Part shown: piece by piece, positions 37,018 to 45,038 of the stretch
Layout of the letters: each line of letters starts with the position of its first letter
Numbering within the stretch: position 1 is the first letter of the stretch
From: Microcoleus sp. FACHB-61
GTDB lineage: Bacteria > Cyanobacteriota > Cyanobacteriia > Cyanobacteriales > Microcoleaceae
Assembly (NCBI GenBank): GCA_014695295.1
Contig: JACJNY010000069.1
Coordinates: 1 to 64,000, forward strand
Reading direction: 5' to 3'
DNA: 64,000 nt
Program-made: the position numbers and the translations under genes
The notes under the pieces: model-generated
Databases searched by the model: none
Seen by the model: the letters and a program-made list of their open reading frames with translations, nothing else
What the model was told of the DNA's origin: nothing

Positions 37018-37437
37018 ATGATGCTCTTGGGATTGCCTGTGTCGGTTATTCTGCTTGATTGTATTGCTGCTGCTGCGGCGCTGGTTTACGCACCGTTTTT
37101 GGTGGTTGCGTTCGCCCGCTTGCAGCTAGGCTACGACCAAGCAGCCCCCCGCGCTATGTTTGAGAGGTTGCCTGCTTACGCTCAGCGGGCAACTTGGGCT
37201 CACCAAAATTCGTTTGAGACGTTTATGCTGTTTTCAGCGGCGGCTTTGATGGCTTTTGTGACGGGGGTAGATTCCGAAGCGGCGGGTTGGGCTGCGATCG
37301 CTTTTACGATCGCCCGGTTGTTGTTTTCGGTTTTCTATATTCTGAATGTGCCGCTGGGGCGATCGCTCATGTTTGCGATTAGTTCTTCTTGCACTGTTTC
37401 TTTATTCTATTTCAGTTTGATAGCTGTTAATGGCTAA
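37018..37437 (+). CDS. MAPEG-family membrane protein
   Basis: A 139-residue, four-helix membrane protein of the MAPEG type (membrane-associated proteins in eicosanoid and glutathione metabolism). Characteristic features are the N-terminal helix, the ERLPAYAQRATWAHQNSFE loop with a basic residue and HQNSFE, and a C-terminal LLFSVFYILNVPLGRSLMF block. Bacterial members are glutathione-dependent or of unknown function. A GAGGCGG sequence precedes the ATG, so initiation is well supported. It follows the DprA-like gene within 12 bp. Confidence 0.9.
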   Translation: MMLLGLPVSVILLDCIAAAAALVYAPFLVVAFARLQLGYDQAAPRAMFERLPAYAQRATWAHQNSFETFMLFSAAALMAFVTGVDSEAAGWAAIAFTIARLLFSVFYILNVPLGRSLMFAISSSCTVSLFYFSLIAVNG

Positions 37438-37443
37438 TTGTTA

Positions 37444-37566
37444 TTAGTCACTGGTCATTAGTCATTAGTCATTAGTTAAGAGACGCTTAATTAATGACTA
37501 ATTACCCATTGCCAACTACCAATTACCCATTACCAACTACCAATTACCCATTACCAATTACTAATT
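37444..37566. repeat. Short tandem repeats (GTCATTA and ACCAATTACCCATT types)
   Basis: TTAGTCATTAGTCATTAG-type units at 37444-37475 and then CCATTACCAACTACCAATTA-type units to 37566, filling the gap between the MAPEG and YajQ genes. Low-complexity and typical of this genome. Confidence 0.85.
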
Positions 37567-37567
37567 T

Positions 37568-38059
37568 ATGGCTGCTAGTTATTCATTTGATATTGTCAGC
37601 GAGTTCGATCGGCAAGAATTAGTTAATGCTGTTGACCAAACTGTGCGGGAAATTCAAAGCCGGTACGACTTGAAAGATACCAAAACAACCGTGGAATTGG
37701 GCGCAGAATCCATTAGTGTCAATACGGACAGCGAATTTACTCTCGATGCGATTCACAGTGTTTTGCAAACTAAAGCCGCCAAGCGCAATTTATCTTTGAA
37801 AATTTTTGATTACGGCAAAGCTGAACCTGCTAGCGGCAGTCGGGTGCGTCAAGAAATCAAACTTAAAAAAGGTATCAGTCAGGAAATCGCGAAACAGATT
37901 ACTAAATTGATTCGCGATGAATTTAAGAAGATTCAAGGTTCTATTCAAGGAGATGCAGTGCGGGTGTCTGCTAAGGATAAGGATGATTTGCAGTTGGTGA
38001 TTCAACGCTTGAAGCAAGAAGATTATCCGGTGGCTTTGCAGTTTACAAATTACCGCTAG
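37568..38059 (+). CDS. YajQ-family nucleotide-binding protein
   Basis: A 163-residue YajQ protein with the conserved start [20 protein letters not shown], the central [17 protein letters not shown] and the C-terminal [19 protein letters not shown]. The fold is two ferredoxin-like domains. YajQ proteins have been reported to bind c-di-GMP or nucleotides and to act in regulation and phage-related functions; which applies here is not known. The gene is complete and its start unambiguous. It is monocistronic by position. Confidence 0.96.
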   Translation: MAASYSFDIVSEFDRQELVNAVDQTVREIQSRYDLKDTKTTVELGAESISVNTDSEFTLDAIHSVLQTKAAKRNLSLKIFDYGKAEPASGSRVRQEIKLKKGISQEIAKQITKLIRDEFKKIQGSIQGDAVRVSAKDKDDLQLVIQRLKQEDYPVALQFTNYR

Positions 38060-38149
38060 ATTTGATAGTTTATCGGGACTTCAGTCCTCATAGCTGTGGC
38101 GAATAAGGACTAAAGTCCTGATTAAAAACAACTTTTTACCTACTTAATA

Positions 38150-39799
38150 TTAAATATCTAAACCCGTGAGCGTTAACTCGGGAGGATGTTCGACAACAAA
38201 CTGGTAATATAACTCTTGCTTTGCTTGCGGTGGCAGAGACATTATCCATTCTAGCAATCCCATTTCACCTGCTACTATCTTGGGATTAGTGAGAGTCAAC
38301 CGCACTTTTATTTGCTCGTTGCGGCTGACTGGCAATTGCTCTTTTAGTGTCAAGTGTACCTGCACCTGCTGCAAGTTAGTCACACTTAAGCGATAAGCGT
38401 AACTCATGCGCCGCTGCTGGCCTATCAGTTTTTTATCTACTTGTCTTTCCACTAATTCCCGTTCTATTTTCAACCCTTCATCTATTCCTAAATTCAGTTT
38501 ATATTCTTGCCCGGGGGAAACATTTTCTAACTGCACACTGCCGACAAAAGTGTTGTCGCGAAAGATATTTGCTTTACCGGGAAGCAGAGTTGCGCCTGTC
38601 AGCGGATTCACAACAACTGCTTGCAAATAGGCAAAACTGACTAATCGCGGAACGGCTATATATTCAGGTTTAAACGGATAATTTTCGCTGAAAATAGTGA
38701 CTTTGTGCGGCGTACCGTCGCTGGGAATGTTGGTATTTCCGCCTACTTGAAATGAGACAGTGCCGCCTTCTCTGGATACTTTGGCTGTGGCTGTTTCAGC
38801 TTCTATGGGTGCGAGTGGTATGTCGGGTGTAGCGCCTGCAACGCCTTCAAAGAACATATCGTTTACGTCTACATCATAGTCTGATGAAACGCTACGAGGT
38901 TGCTCTAATTCGGTTTTTTGGGATCTGCCTCTAGAGCGTCTAGGGTATAAACCATCGATGTACCAAGGTTCTAGTTTTGGTGGCAAAGTCCCCAATCCGG
39001 GTTTGGCTGTAGATAAAGTCAGCGCTACTCCCGTCCAATCTTCGCCTGTATTTTGATTGACTTCGGCTAGGTAATTGAGATTAATTTGGTTTTTGGTAGT
39101 GTTTATTCGCAAGTCGTAAAGGGGAGTCCAACGGGCTCGCATGACTACATAGGAAACTTCTAGTTCAAAATTGCCGCTGCCGCTGGGTTCAATGGCAACA
39201 ATGATGTTAAAACTTTGCTGGGAATGGGGAGTTTGTACTTGCCGCAACTGCTGCTGCAAAGCTTTTATTTGCTTGTCTATTTCGCGCTGCTGTCTTTCGG
39301 ATTGAGCGATCGCACTTACGTATTTTAGGTAATTGGTTCCTACAAAGTTGAGCAATTCGCCAGTTTCGTTTAAGCCTACCTGCTGTTTGGCGATGCTGCT
39401 GGAAAAGAAACCGACGCTTTTTTCGCTTAAATTTTCCACAAATTTGAGCTGAATTTTTCGGGCGGTTATTTTGTCGTTAACGGCCAGTTTTTGGGTTTCT
39501 AATTCTTGGATTTGTTGGGTTAATTCGGCAGTACGATCGCCCACTGGTTCGCTGCTAAACACCGTTTCGCTTCGCACTCCCAAAAGTCGTACAGCAACTG
39601 TACCCGCACCCGTAGCCCTGACTGACTCTGTTTCGAGGGTTGCGGGGAGAGAGGCGATCGCCAATTCTCGCTCGTTTCCCGTCAAAGCCACTGTGCCGCG
39701 GCGCGTCACCAAAGCGCGATCGGTGTAAACTGTAACTTCACAGATGCGAGTATCGAGTGTTTTAATGCTATCTAAATTAGGCGTTTCTGAGTCAGTCAC
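38150..39799 (-). CDS. Mucoidy-inhibitor MuiA family protein (DUF4139/DUF4140)
   Basis: A 549-residue protein with the MuiA layout. The N-terminal DUF4140 part begins with ICEVTVYTDRALVTRRGTVAL, a coiled coil spans about residues 85-200 (many Gln and Lys heptads), and the DUF4139 part contains LEVSYVVMRARWTPLYDLRI and GEDWTGVALTLSTAKPGLG. There is no signal peptide. MuiA was named for suppression of mucoid growth, but its biochemical role is unknown. The ATG at 39799 gives the expected start. It is on the opposite strand from YajQ. Confidence 0.93.
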   Translation of the reverse strand: MTDSETPNLDSIKTLDTRICEVTVYTDRALVTRRGTVALTGNERELAIASLPATLETESVRATGAGTVAVRLLGVRSETVFSSEPVGDRTAELTQQIQELETQKLAVNDKITARKIQLKFVENLSEKSVGFFSSSIAKQQVGLNETGELLNFVGTNYLKYVSAIAQSERQQREIDKQIKALQQQLRQVQTPHSQQSFNIIVAIEPSGSGNFELEVSYVVMRARWTPLYDLRINTTKNQINLNYLAEVNQNTGEDWTGVALTLSTAKPGLGTLPPKLEPWYIDGLYPRRSRGRSQKTELEQPRSVSSDYDVDVNDMFFEGVAGATPDIPLAPIEAETATAKVSREGGTVSFQVGGNTNIPSDGTPHKVTIFSENYPFKPEYIAVPRLVSFAYLQAVVVNPLTGATLLPGKANIFRDNTFVGSVQLENVSPGQEYKLNLGIDEGLKIERELVERQVDKKLIGQQRRMSYAYRLSVTNLQQVQVHLTLKEQLPVSRNEQIKVRLTLTNPKIVAGEMGLLEWIMSLPPQAKQELYYQFVVEHPPELTLTGLDI

Positions 39800-39874
39800 T
39801 GCCAGTTTCTCCTATGTAATCACCGTTTTAATCACCCTGCAAGCGATCGAGCTATTTCAAAAGTAGTTTATTGG

Positions 39875-40222
39875 TCAATTTTCCCGATCGCCCCTTCCTC
39901 TAGTAAACTCCTCAAGCGCATCCAAAGGCGAAGCAAACAAAATGCAGCGTTTGAGCAAAGACAAGTCTAACTCAGGCAGTATTTCACTGCTAGCAATGCG
40001 ATCGTAACCTTGTTCTCGCAGAGCATAAACCTCAAGCGTGCCGCCTTCCCAAAACCAAACTTCCGGCACACCCATCTCTCTGTATTTCTGAAGTTTAATC
40101 GGACTACCGCTACTAATCACCACCTCAATACACAGAATCCGGAATATCTTTTTTAGTTCCGAAACAATAAGATAAATCTGCTTGATACTAGACTCGCTCC
40201 TCAACAATCTGGCTCTAAGCAC
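39875..40222 (-). pseudogene. Truncated Uma2-family (PD-(D/E)XK-like) protein
   Basis: The C-terminal 60-70 residues match Uma2/DUF820 proteins of the type with IEVVISSGSPIKLQKYREMGVPEVWFW and LPELDLSLL. The family is about 180-220 residues, and the N-terminal half with the first catalytic residues is missing here. The sequence upstream (40223-40330, read on the minus strand) has stops in this frame. A non-ATG start would give only a 115-residue fragment. It is most likely the decayed remnant of one of the many Uma2 genes of filamentous cyanobacteria. Confidence 0.7.
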
Positions 40223-40519
40223 TGCTGGGAAAAATTTGTATTCTTCTGAATTGAAAAAAAATCACCGATAGCCCTACTATCAGACATCTTGTTTCCTCAT
40301 GAAGTTTACTAATCTCCACAACTTATAACACTCCCTCACAGTAAAATAAGCGCACCCCAGGCAGATTTTCCAAGCTGGATTTAATGATCTTGAATTAATG
40401 CCGTGTTCAGGCGTACACAATAAAATGCTGCTCATCGGTTGCCGGGGAAACTGTGGGATTGCCTATAGCTTGAACTATGACTGTCCTCTTGATTTCAAAA
40501 TCCTAGGAATAATTCAATT

Positions 40520-41410
40520 TTAGCTCAGCGGCTCGATTCCCGCCAAATCCAAAATTTGAGGGATCAAATCTTCTCGTTTGACGGCCATCATGTGCACTCC
40601 TTGACACAAATTTCGCGCTAGCTTGACTTGTTCTGCCGCTATTCTTATGCCTTCCTGCAAGGGCTCTGGAGCTTTAGCCAAACGGTCGATCGTCTCTTGC
40701 GGTATGTGAACTCCAGGCACATTTTTTTTAATAAATTCAGCATTTTTAGCTGATTTAAACAGAAAGATTCCTGCTAAAATTGGCTTGTTGCAGCCAGCAG
40801 CGATGTGGTGCATAAACTTATCAAAAACTTCAAAATCTGTAATTAATTGACTCTGGAAAAATTGTGCTCCAGCCTCTACTTTTTTCTCAAATCGGCTTTG
40901 CAAACCCGACCAACTGGGGGATTGCGGATCGACGGCAGCACCCACAAATAAATCAATAACTCCGTCTGTTAAAGGTTTGTCATTCCAGTCTTGGCCACCG
41001 TTCATTTTTTGAATGACTTGCAACAGCCGCACGGATTCTAAATCGAATACACTTTTGGCTTTAGGATGGTCGCCCGCTTTGACGGGATCGCCTGTAAGTG
41101 CCAAGATATTATGAATGCCTAAAGCGTGGGCTCCCATGAGATCCGCTTGCAGGCCAATTTGATTGCGATCGCGACAAGCAACTTGACAAATTGGCTCAAT
41201 TCCGTGCTGCACTAAAATCGCCGAAACTGCTAGCGGGCACATTCGCATGACTGCGCGACTTCCGTCTGTGATATTAATTGCGTGAACTCTGTTTTTGAGG
41301 CGTTCAGCCATTTGAACTGTGTGAGTTATATCGCCGCCTTTTGGCGGGGCAACTTCGGCGGTAATTATAAATTCTCCGGGGGTGGTGCAGGCTGTGCGAA
41401 AACGGTTCAT
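40520..41410 (-). CDS. metF: Methylenetetrahydrofolate reductase family protein
   Basis: A 296-residue TIM-barrel flavoprotein. EVAPPKGGDITHTVQMAERL contains the family start; HAINITDGSRAVMRMCPLA, CQVACRDRNQIGLQADL, ILALTGDPVKAGDHPKAKSVFDLES and the C-terminal GVHMMAVKREDL are conserved MTHFR segments. It would reduce 5,10-methylenetetrahydrofolate to 5-methyl-THF for methionine synthesis, using FAD. Bacterial MetF proteins are about 290-300 residues, so it is complete. A GGAAGAA heptamer array begins just 11 bp upstream of the start codon and may affect its promoter. Confidence 0.92.
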   Translation of the reverse strand: MNRFRTACTTPGEFIITAEVAPPKGGDITHTVQMAERLKNRVHAINITDGSRAVMRMCPLAVSAILVQHGIEPICQVACRDRNQIGLQADLMGAHALGIHNILALTGDPVKAGDHPKAKSVFDLESVRLLQVIQKMNGGQDWNDKPLTDGVIDLFVGAAVDPQSPSWSGLQSRFEKKVEAGAQFFQSQLITDFEVFDKFMHHIAAGCNKPILAGIFLFKSAKNAEFIKKNVPGVHIPQETIDRLAKAPEPLQEGIRIAAEQVKLARNLCQGVHMMAVKREDLIPQILDLAGIEPLS

Positions 41411-41421
41411 AGTTATTTCAA

Positions 41422-41513
41422 GGAAGAAGGAAGAAGGAAGAAGGAAGAAGGAAGAAGGAAGAAGGAAGAAGGAAGAAGGAAGAAGGAAGAGGGAAGAAGG
41501 AAGAGGGAAGAAG
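41422..41513. repeat. GGAAGAA heptanucleotide tandem array, about 13 units
   Basis: Starts 11 bp before the metF-like start codon and runs about 92 bp with a few GAGGGAA variants near the end. Length is probably variable between strains because of slippage. Confidence 0.95.
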
Positions 41514-41540
41514 GCAACGGATCGATATAACGGATGTAAA
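41501..41540. repeat. Partial copy of the dispersed GGCAACGGAT/AACGGATG family
   Basis: AAGAAGGCAACGGATCGATA and then TAACGGATGTAAAAGA resemble the copies at 26497-26558 and 56961-57001. It abuts the heptamer array. Confidence 0.6.
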
Positions 41541-41623
41541 AGATTTAAAGGATGGAAGGAAGAAGGAACAATTCATTACTCATTAGTAATTCTGTAAGAT
41601 TGTCAATTACCAATTACCAATGA

Positions 41624-42634
41624 TTAAACAGGTAAAGAATAACCGAAAGCGGTCTTAACCTTAGTTAGAGTTTGATTAGCAATAGCTTCTGCTTGTTCTC
41701 TTCCGCGACGCAGTACAGACTCTAAATATCCCGGATCGTCCATTATTTGCTTATATTTATCCTGAATTGGTTTGAGGGCATTAATTGTCGTCTCTGTCAG
41801 CAAGGGTTTAAATTCTCCCCAACCCATGTTTTCACACTCCGCTGCTACTTCTTCCTTAGATTTGCCGGAAAGCAGGAGATAAAGTGTCAGCAAATTTCTA
41901 GCTTCGGGGCGATCGGGGTCGTCAAAAGTCAAACCCCGCACGGCATCTGTTTTGCAGCGCTTGATTTTTTTGGCTATCGTATCTGGCGAATCCAATAAAT
42001 TAATTCGGCTTTGTTCGGAAGGGTCAGATTTCGACATTTTGCGCGTGCCGTCAGTCAGACTCATCACCCTCGCACCGTCAGTCCGAATTAACGGTTCGGG
42101 AAGTTTCAAGACTGGCTTTTCGGGTGTGCCGAATTGGTGATTTAATCTGATGACAATATCGCGGGTGAGTTCCAAATGCTGTTTTTGGTCTTCTCCCACG
42201 GGCACTTTGTCGGCATCGTAAAGCAAAATGTCTGCTGCCATTAACACGGGATAATTTAGCAAGCCTGCGTTGACATTTTCGCCTTGTTTAACTGCTTTTT
42301 CTTTAAACTGAATCATATCTTCGAGCCAGTTAATCGGCGTAATACAGTTGAGCAGCCATGCTAGTTCTGTGTGCGCCGAGACGTGGGATTGCACGAAAAT
42401 AGTAGAATATTCTAAGTCGATGCCGCAAGCTAAATAAAGTGCGGCGATCGTGTAAGTGTCGGAGGCTAGAGTTGCTGGATTGTGCGGTGCGGTAATTGCG
42501 TGCAAATCGACTACGCAGAAGTAATTTTCGTACTGACTTTGACCTTCTACCCAGTTGCGAATGGCACCGAGATAATTGCCGAGGTGAAGATTGCCTGTTG
42601 GCTGAACTCCAGAAAGAACGCGCTGTTTGCCCAT
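41624..42634 (-). CDS. trpS: Tryptophanyl-tRNA synthetase
   Basis: A 336-residue class I aminoacyl-tRNA synthetase. The HIGH-type motif is in SGVQPTGNLHLGNYLGA, where HLGN replaces HIGH as in other TrpRS, and the KMSKS loop is exact in TRKMSKSDPSEQSRI. GEDQKQHLELTRDI in the middle is the typical TrpRS tRNA/Trp binding block. The length fits bacterial TrpRS. The gene should be essential unless a second copy exists. The start is the ATG at 42634 (MGKQRVLSG). Confidence 0.97.
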   Translation of the reverse strand: MGKQRVLSGVQPTGNLHLGNYLGAIRNWVEGQSQYENYFCVVDLHAITAPHNPATLASDTYTIAALYLACGIDLEYSTIFVQSHVSAHTELAWLLNCITPINWLEDMIQFKEKAVKQGENVNAGLLNYPVLMAADILLYDADKVPVGEDQKQHLELTRDIVIRLNHQFGTPEKPVLKLPEPLIRTDGARVMSLTDGTRKMSKSDPSEQSRINLLDSPDTIAKKIKRCKTDAVRGLTFDDPDRPEARNLLTLYLLLSGKSKEEVAAECENMGWGEFKPLLTETTINALKPIQDKYKQIMDDPGYLESVLRRGREQAEAIANQTLTKVKTAFGYSLPV

Positions 42635-42767
42635 GAGGAAAGAATAGAATTGAACTCACATTTCTATATTGACACGTTATTTTGATTTAAGATACTCTTG
42701 GTTGAAATTCACATCTTGCACCGTTGTCAGCAACGGCGTCGAAGCCGGTTCGACTTTTAAGACATCT

Positions 42768-42839
42768 GTAGGGACAGGGCAGTGCCGCGTCCTTACCTTT
42801 GTAAACATCTGTAGGGACAGAGGATTGCCCTGTCCTTAG
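42768..42839. repeat. Two adjacent GTAGGGACA palindromes
   Basis: Copies at 42768-42796 and 42811-42839: GTAGGGACAGG ... CGTCCTTAC and GTAGGGACAGA ... CTGTCCTTAG. The same family as at 21533, 55048 and 57293. They lie between trpS and the leftward hlyD gene. Confidence 0.85.
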
Positions 42840-42871
42840 CCGCAGCATTTAAGAAATCGGCTTGAAAGCAA

Positions 42872-43987
42872 TTACCAATCTGTCAGCAACCTTGCTTTGC
42901 GCAACACAAATTTCAGAACAGTTTCTTGGCCGGTAATAATATCGGCTCGGCCCTCCATTCCCGATTGAATGGGATACTGGCGGGGGACGTTGGCTTGGGG
43001 GGCTTTCAAGAATTGGCCGCTGGCAGATTCGAGTTTTGTTAAATAAGTTTGTTCGGGCTTAATTGCTACTTCGTAATAAGCTGTACCTAAATTATTAGTG
43101 GGATTTTGAGTGGCGATCGCATCTGGGGCGATTTCGCTGACGGTTCCTTTTAATGTGCCGTAGTCGGGGAAAGGCAAAGCCGAAATCCTGATCTGTACGG
43201 GTTGGCCGATTTGGATGCGAGCGATATCTTGGGATGTCACCTTGGCTTTGACTACCAGGGGTACGTCGCTGGGGACGATTTGGGCGATCGCGCTGCCGGC
43301 TTGTACGGTTTGACCAGTATTTCGTACTTCCAACCTGAGAATTGTACCATCAGCGGGCGCGCGGATCACGCTATTTTCGAGTTTTAACTCAAGTTGATTT
43401 AGTTCTTTTTTAGCTTGAATGAATTGTTGTTGAAGAGACGATCGCTTGACGAGCAAAACCCGCCGACTTCTGCCCAGCCTTTCGGCGACATCTGGCAGCG
43501 ATGTGGCAAATTTTACTAAAGCGGATTCGATTAATTCCTGTTGGGCGGAAGTTTCACTTTGGATGCTTTTAAATTGGGCGCTGGCCAAAATTTGATTTTC
43601 TAAGTCGCGCAGTTGCTGCTTGATTTGCTGTCCTGCTGTTTGAGACTGATTAATTATTTCTTGTAACTGCTTTTTTTGAGCGCCCAAACGCGAAGCGTCT
43701 ACAACTGCGATCGCATCTCCTTCTTTTACTGTCTGATTCTCGCTGACAGCAATGCTTTCGACGGTTCCTTCGGTGGCTGCTTGCACGACGCGCACTTCTC
43801 CCGCCGGACGGACGATCGCCTCTGCTTTGACTGTAGCGCTGTATTTGGTGACGCTAGCGAGGGCGATCGCCCCGCCAAAGGTCGCCACCATCAAAATGCC
43901 CCCCAAAGTCGTCCAGCGGCTGACAGGGGGCAAAAACTGGTCGTTATCAAAAATTTCAGCGGGTATGGGTTCGGGAGTGAGAGACAT
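42872..43987 (-). CDS. HlyD-family membrane fusion protein of the bacteriocin-type export locus
   Basis: A 371-residue HlyD/MFP adaptor. One transmembrane helix is at about residues 27-49. A biotinyl-lipoyl-like half-domain (VVQAATEGTVESIAVSENQTVKEGDAIAVV) is followed by a coiled-coil hairpin over about residues 105-200 and then the second half-lipoyl IRAPADGTILRLEVRNTGQTV. The C-terminal beta-barrel region continues to the end. It would bridge the inner-membrane transporter to an outer-membrane channel. It is divergent from two double-glycine precursor genes and a C39-ABC transporter, so it probably serves them. A TolC-like gene is not adjacent. Confidence 0.93.
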   Translation of the reverse strand: MSLTPEPIPAEIFDNDQFLPPVSRWTTLGGILMVATFGGAIALASVTKYSATVKAEAIVRPAGEVRVVQAATEGTVESIAVSENQTVKEGDAIAVVDASRLGAQKKQLQEIINQSQTAGQQIKQQLRDLENQILASAQFKSIQSETSAQQELIESALVKFATSLPDVAERLGRSRRVLLVKRSSLQQQFIQAKKELNQLELKLENSVIRAPADGTILRLEVRNTGQTVQAGSAIAQIVPSDVPLVVKAKVTSQDIARIQIGQPVQIRISALPFPDYGTLKGTVSEIAPDAIATQNPTNNLGTAYYEVAIKPEQTYLTKLESASGQFLKAPQANVPRQYPIQSGMEGRADIITGQETVLKFVLRKARLLTDW

Positions 43988-44333
43988 GGCGACTGCTGGG
44001 GGAGAGGGGAATAGTTTTGATTTGAGTTTTGAGTTTTGAGTTGGGGGAGAGGGAGAGATCGATCGCTTATTTCTTTTGTCACCTTTACGATCGGCTTTCC
44101 GGAAACCAAGAATAGGTTTAGAAGTCTAAATCAAAATTCACAGGGTAAATGTAAAAATCCGCACAGCTTTGCCGTTACCACCCGCAAACTTCGCCAAACA
44201 TCAAGAGGAGTGAAGTCAGCGGGCAACACTTATAAAAATATGGCGTTTCAGCAATGAGTTTTGGCGCTGTTACCGGGTTTTTCATGTATGCGTAGGTAGT
44301 AAGTAAGTACATAGGTATTAATAGGAGCTCTTT
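43988..44333. promoter_or_regulatory. Divergent promoter region of the bacteriocin-type locus
   Basis: 346 bp between the hlyD gene and the first precursor gene, the likely site of divergent promoters. A clear ribosome-binding site, AGGAG at 44323-44327, lies 6 bp before the ATG at 44334. A short repeat GTAGGTAGTAAGTAAGTA lies just before it (44292-44309). No operator or -35/-10 pair was assigned. Confidence 0.5.
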
Positions 44334-44561
44334 ATGTCAGAAAATCAACAAGATTCACTCTTCACCGAACTAACCGATCGAGAATCTGCTACTGTCAGCG
44401 GTGGCAGCATTACCAGCAGTGTCAGCGGCGCTAACAGCAACAGCGAGACCGATAACAGCAGCAGCTATGGCATCAATCTGCTGTTTTTCTTGCCGCCGCC
44501 TAGCCAGCTTTATCTGTACGATCCGAGCCGCCATCGCCCTTACAAAACCCTAGTGGTTTAG
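44334..44561 (+). CDS. Double-glycine-leader peptide, putative bacteriocin precursor 1
   Basis: A 75-residue small protein. The leader (residues 1-24) ends in SLFTELTDRESATVSGG: hydrophobic residues spaced before a double glycine, the pattern cut by C39 peptidases. The predicted core (25-75) is Ser/Asn-rich at first (SITSSVSGANSNSETDNSSS) and then hydrophobic and Pro/Tyr-rich (YGINLLFFLPPPSQLYLYD, ending RHRPYKTLVV). It has no Cys, so it cannot be a lanthipeptide or disulfide-linked. The ribosome-binding site is strong. The C39-ABC transporter gene is 478 bp downstream and hlyD is divergent. The leader matches that of the 57-aa gene at 44731. The function of the core is unknown; an antimicrobial or signalling peptide is plausible. 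Confidence 0.85.
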   Translation: MSENQQDSLFTELTDRESATVSGGSITSSVSGANSNSETDNSSSYGINLLFFLPPPSQLYLYDPSRHRPYKTLVV

Positions 44562-44668
44562 ATCGCTGAGTCAGGTTGTGCGATCGGGTAAATTTTGAAA
44601 ATTTATCCGTAATATTCCGGAGGTCGCCGAGGACTACAAGAAGTATTTGTCAGTATTTACACGAGGCT

Positions 44669-44692
44669 CTAGAAATTAGATAAGATTTCTAG
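44669..44692. repeat. 8-bp inverted repeat between the two precursor genes
   Basis: CTAGAAAT (44669-44676) and ATTTCTAG (44685-44692), exact complements with an 8-base spacer, 39 bp before the second precursor start. A possible operator or small RNA stem. Confidence 0.55.
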
Positions 44693-44730
44693 TTTGCCTT
44701 CAATTTTATTAAGTTAAACCGAGTCAAATT

Positions 44731-44904
44731 ATGAAAGAAACAAAGGACAATTCACTGTTTGCTGAACTCACCGCTGAAGAATCAGCTAGCGTCAACGGCG
44801 GTCACTATTATTCTAATCGATACAACTGTTACCGTCCGAGGCGTCACGTCGTGTACCGCCGGGATTTCGACGGCTCCTTAAGAGTAGTGTACCGCTACTG
44901 GTAA
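44731..44904 (+). CDS. Double-glycine-leader peptide, putative bacteriocin precursor 2 (57 aa)
   Basis: A 57-codon gene. The leader (residues 1-24) contains SLFAELTAEESASVNGG, nearly the same as that of the 44334 gene (SLF.ELT..ESA.V.GG). The predicted 33-residue core after GG is very unusual: rich in Tyr and Arg (HYYSNRYNCYRPRRHVVYRR, ending in RVVYRYW), with one Cys. The core would be strongly cationic and aromatic, a profile common in membrane-active peptides. The stop is followed by an intrinsic-terminator-like hairpin (44946-44973), which marks the end of a precursor transcript. No strong ribosome-binding site precedes the ATG. The shared leader is the main evidence that it is real. Confidence 0.85.
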   Translation: MKETKDNSLFAELTAEESASVNGGHYYSNRYNCYRPRRHVVYRRDFDGSLRVVYRYW

Positions 44905-44945
44905 GTTTTAGTGCTGTCAATTGAGCTCGCTCGATACGAATAAAT

Positions 44946-44973
44946 AAAGCACCCATAAGTTTATGGGTGCTTT
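44946..44973 (+). terminator. Terminator-like hairpin after the precursor genes
   Basis: AAAGCACCCATAA (44946-44958) and TTATGGGTGCTTT (44961-44973) pair exactly. It lies 41 bp after the second precursor stop and 66 bp before the transporter start, so partial readthrough could set the peptide-to-transporter ratio. The T run after it is short (TTT then G). Confidence 0.75.
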
Positions 44974-45038
44974 GTTCTGATGGGGTAGTCGGTGAGGGGT
45001 AATGTTCATTAGGCTCTACTCATTATTCATTGTGCCAA

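Noticed and set aside
41422-41513. Possible CRISPR array
   Set aside because: The units are contiguous heptamers without spacers; no cas gene is nearby.
42740-42770. tRNA-like GGTTCGACTTT sequence
   Set aside because: No cloverleaf can be built around it; it adjoins a palindromic repeat.
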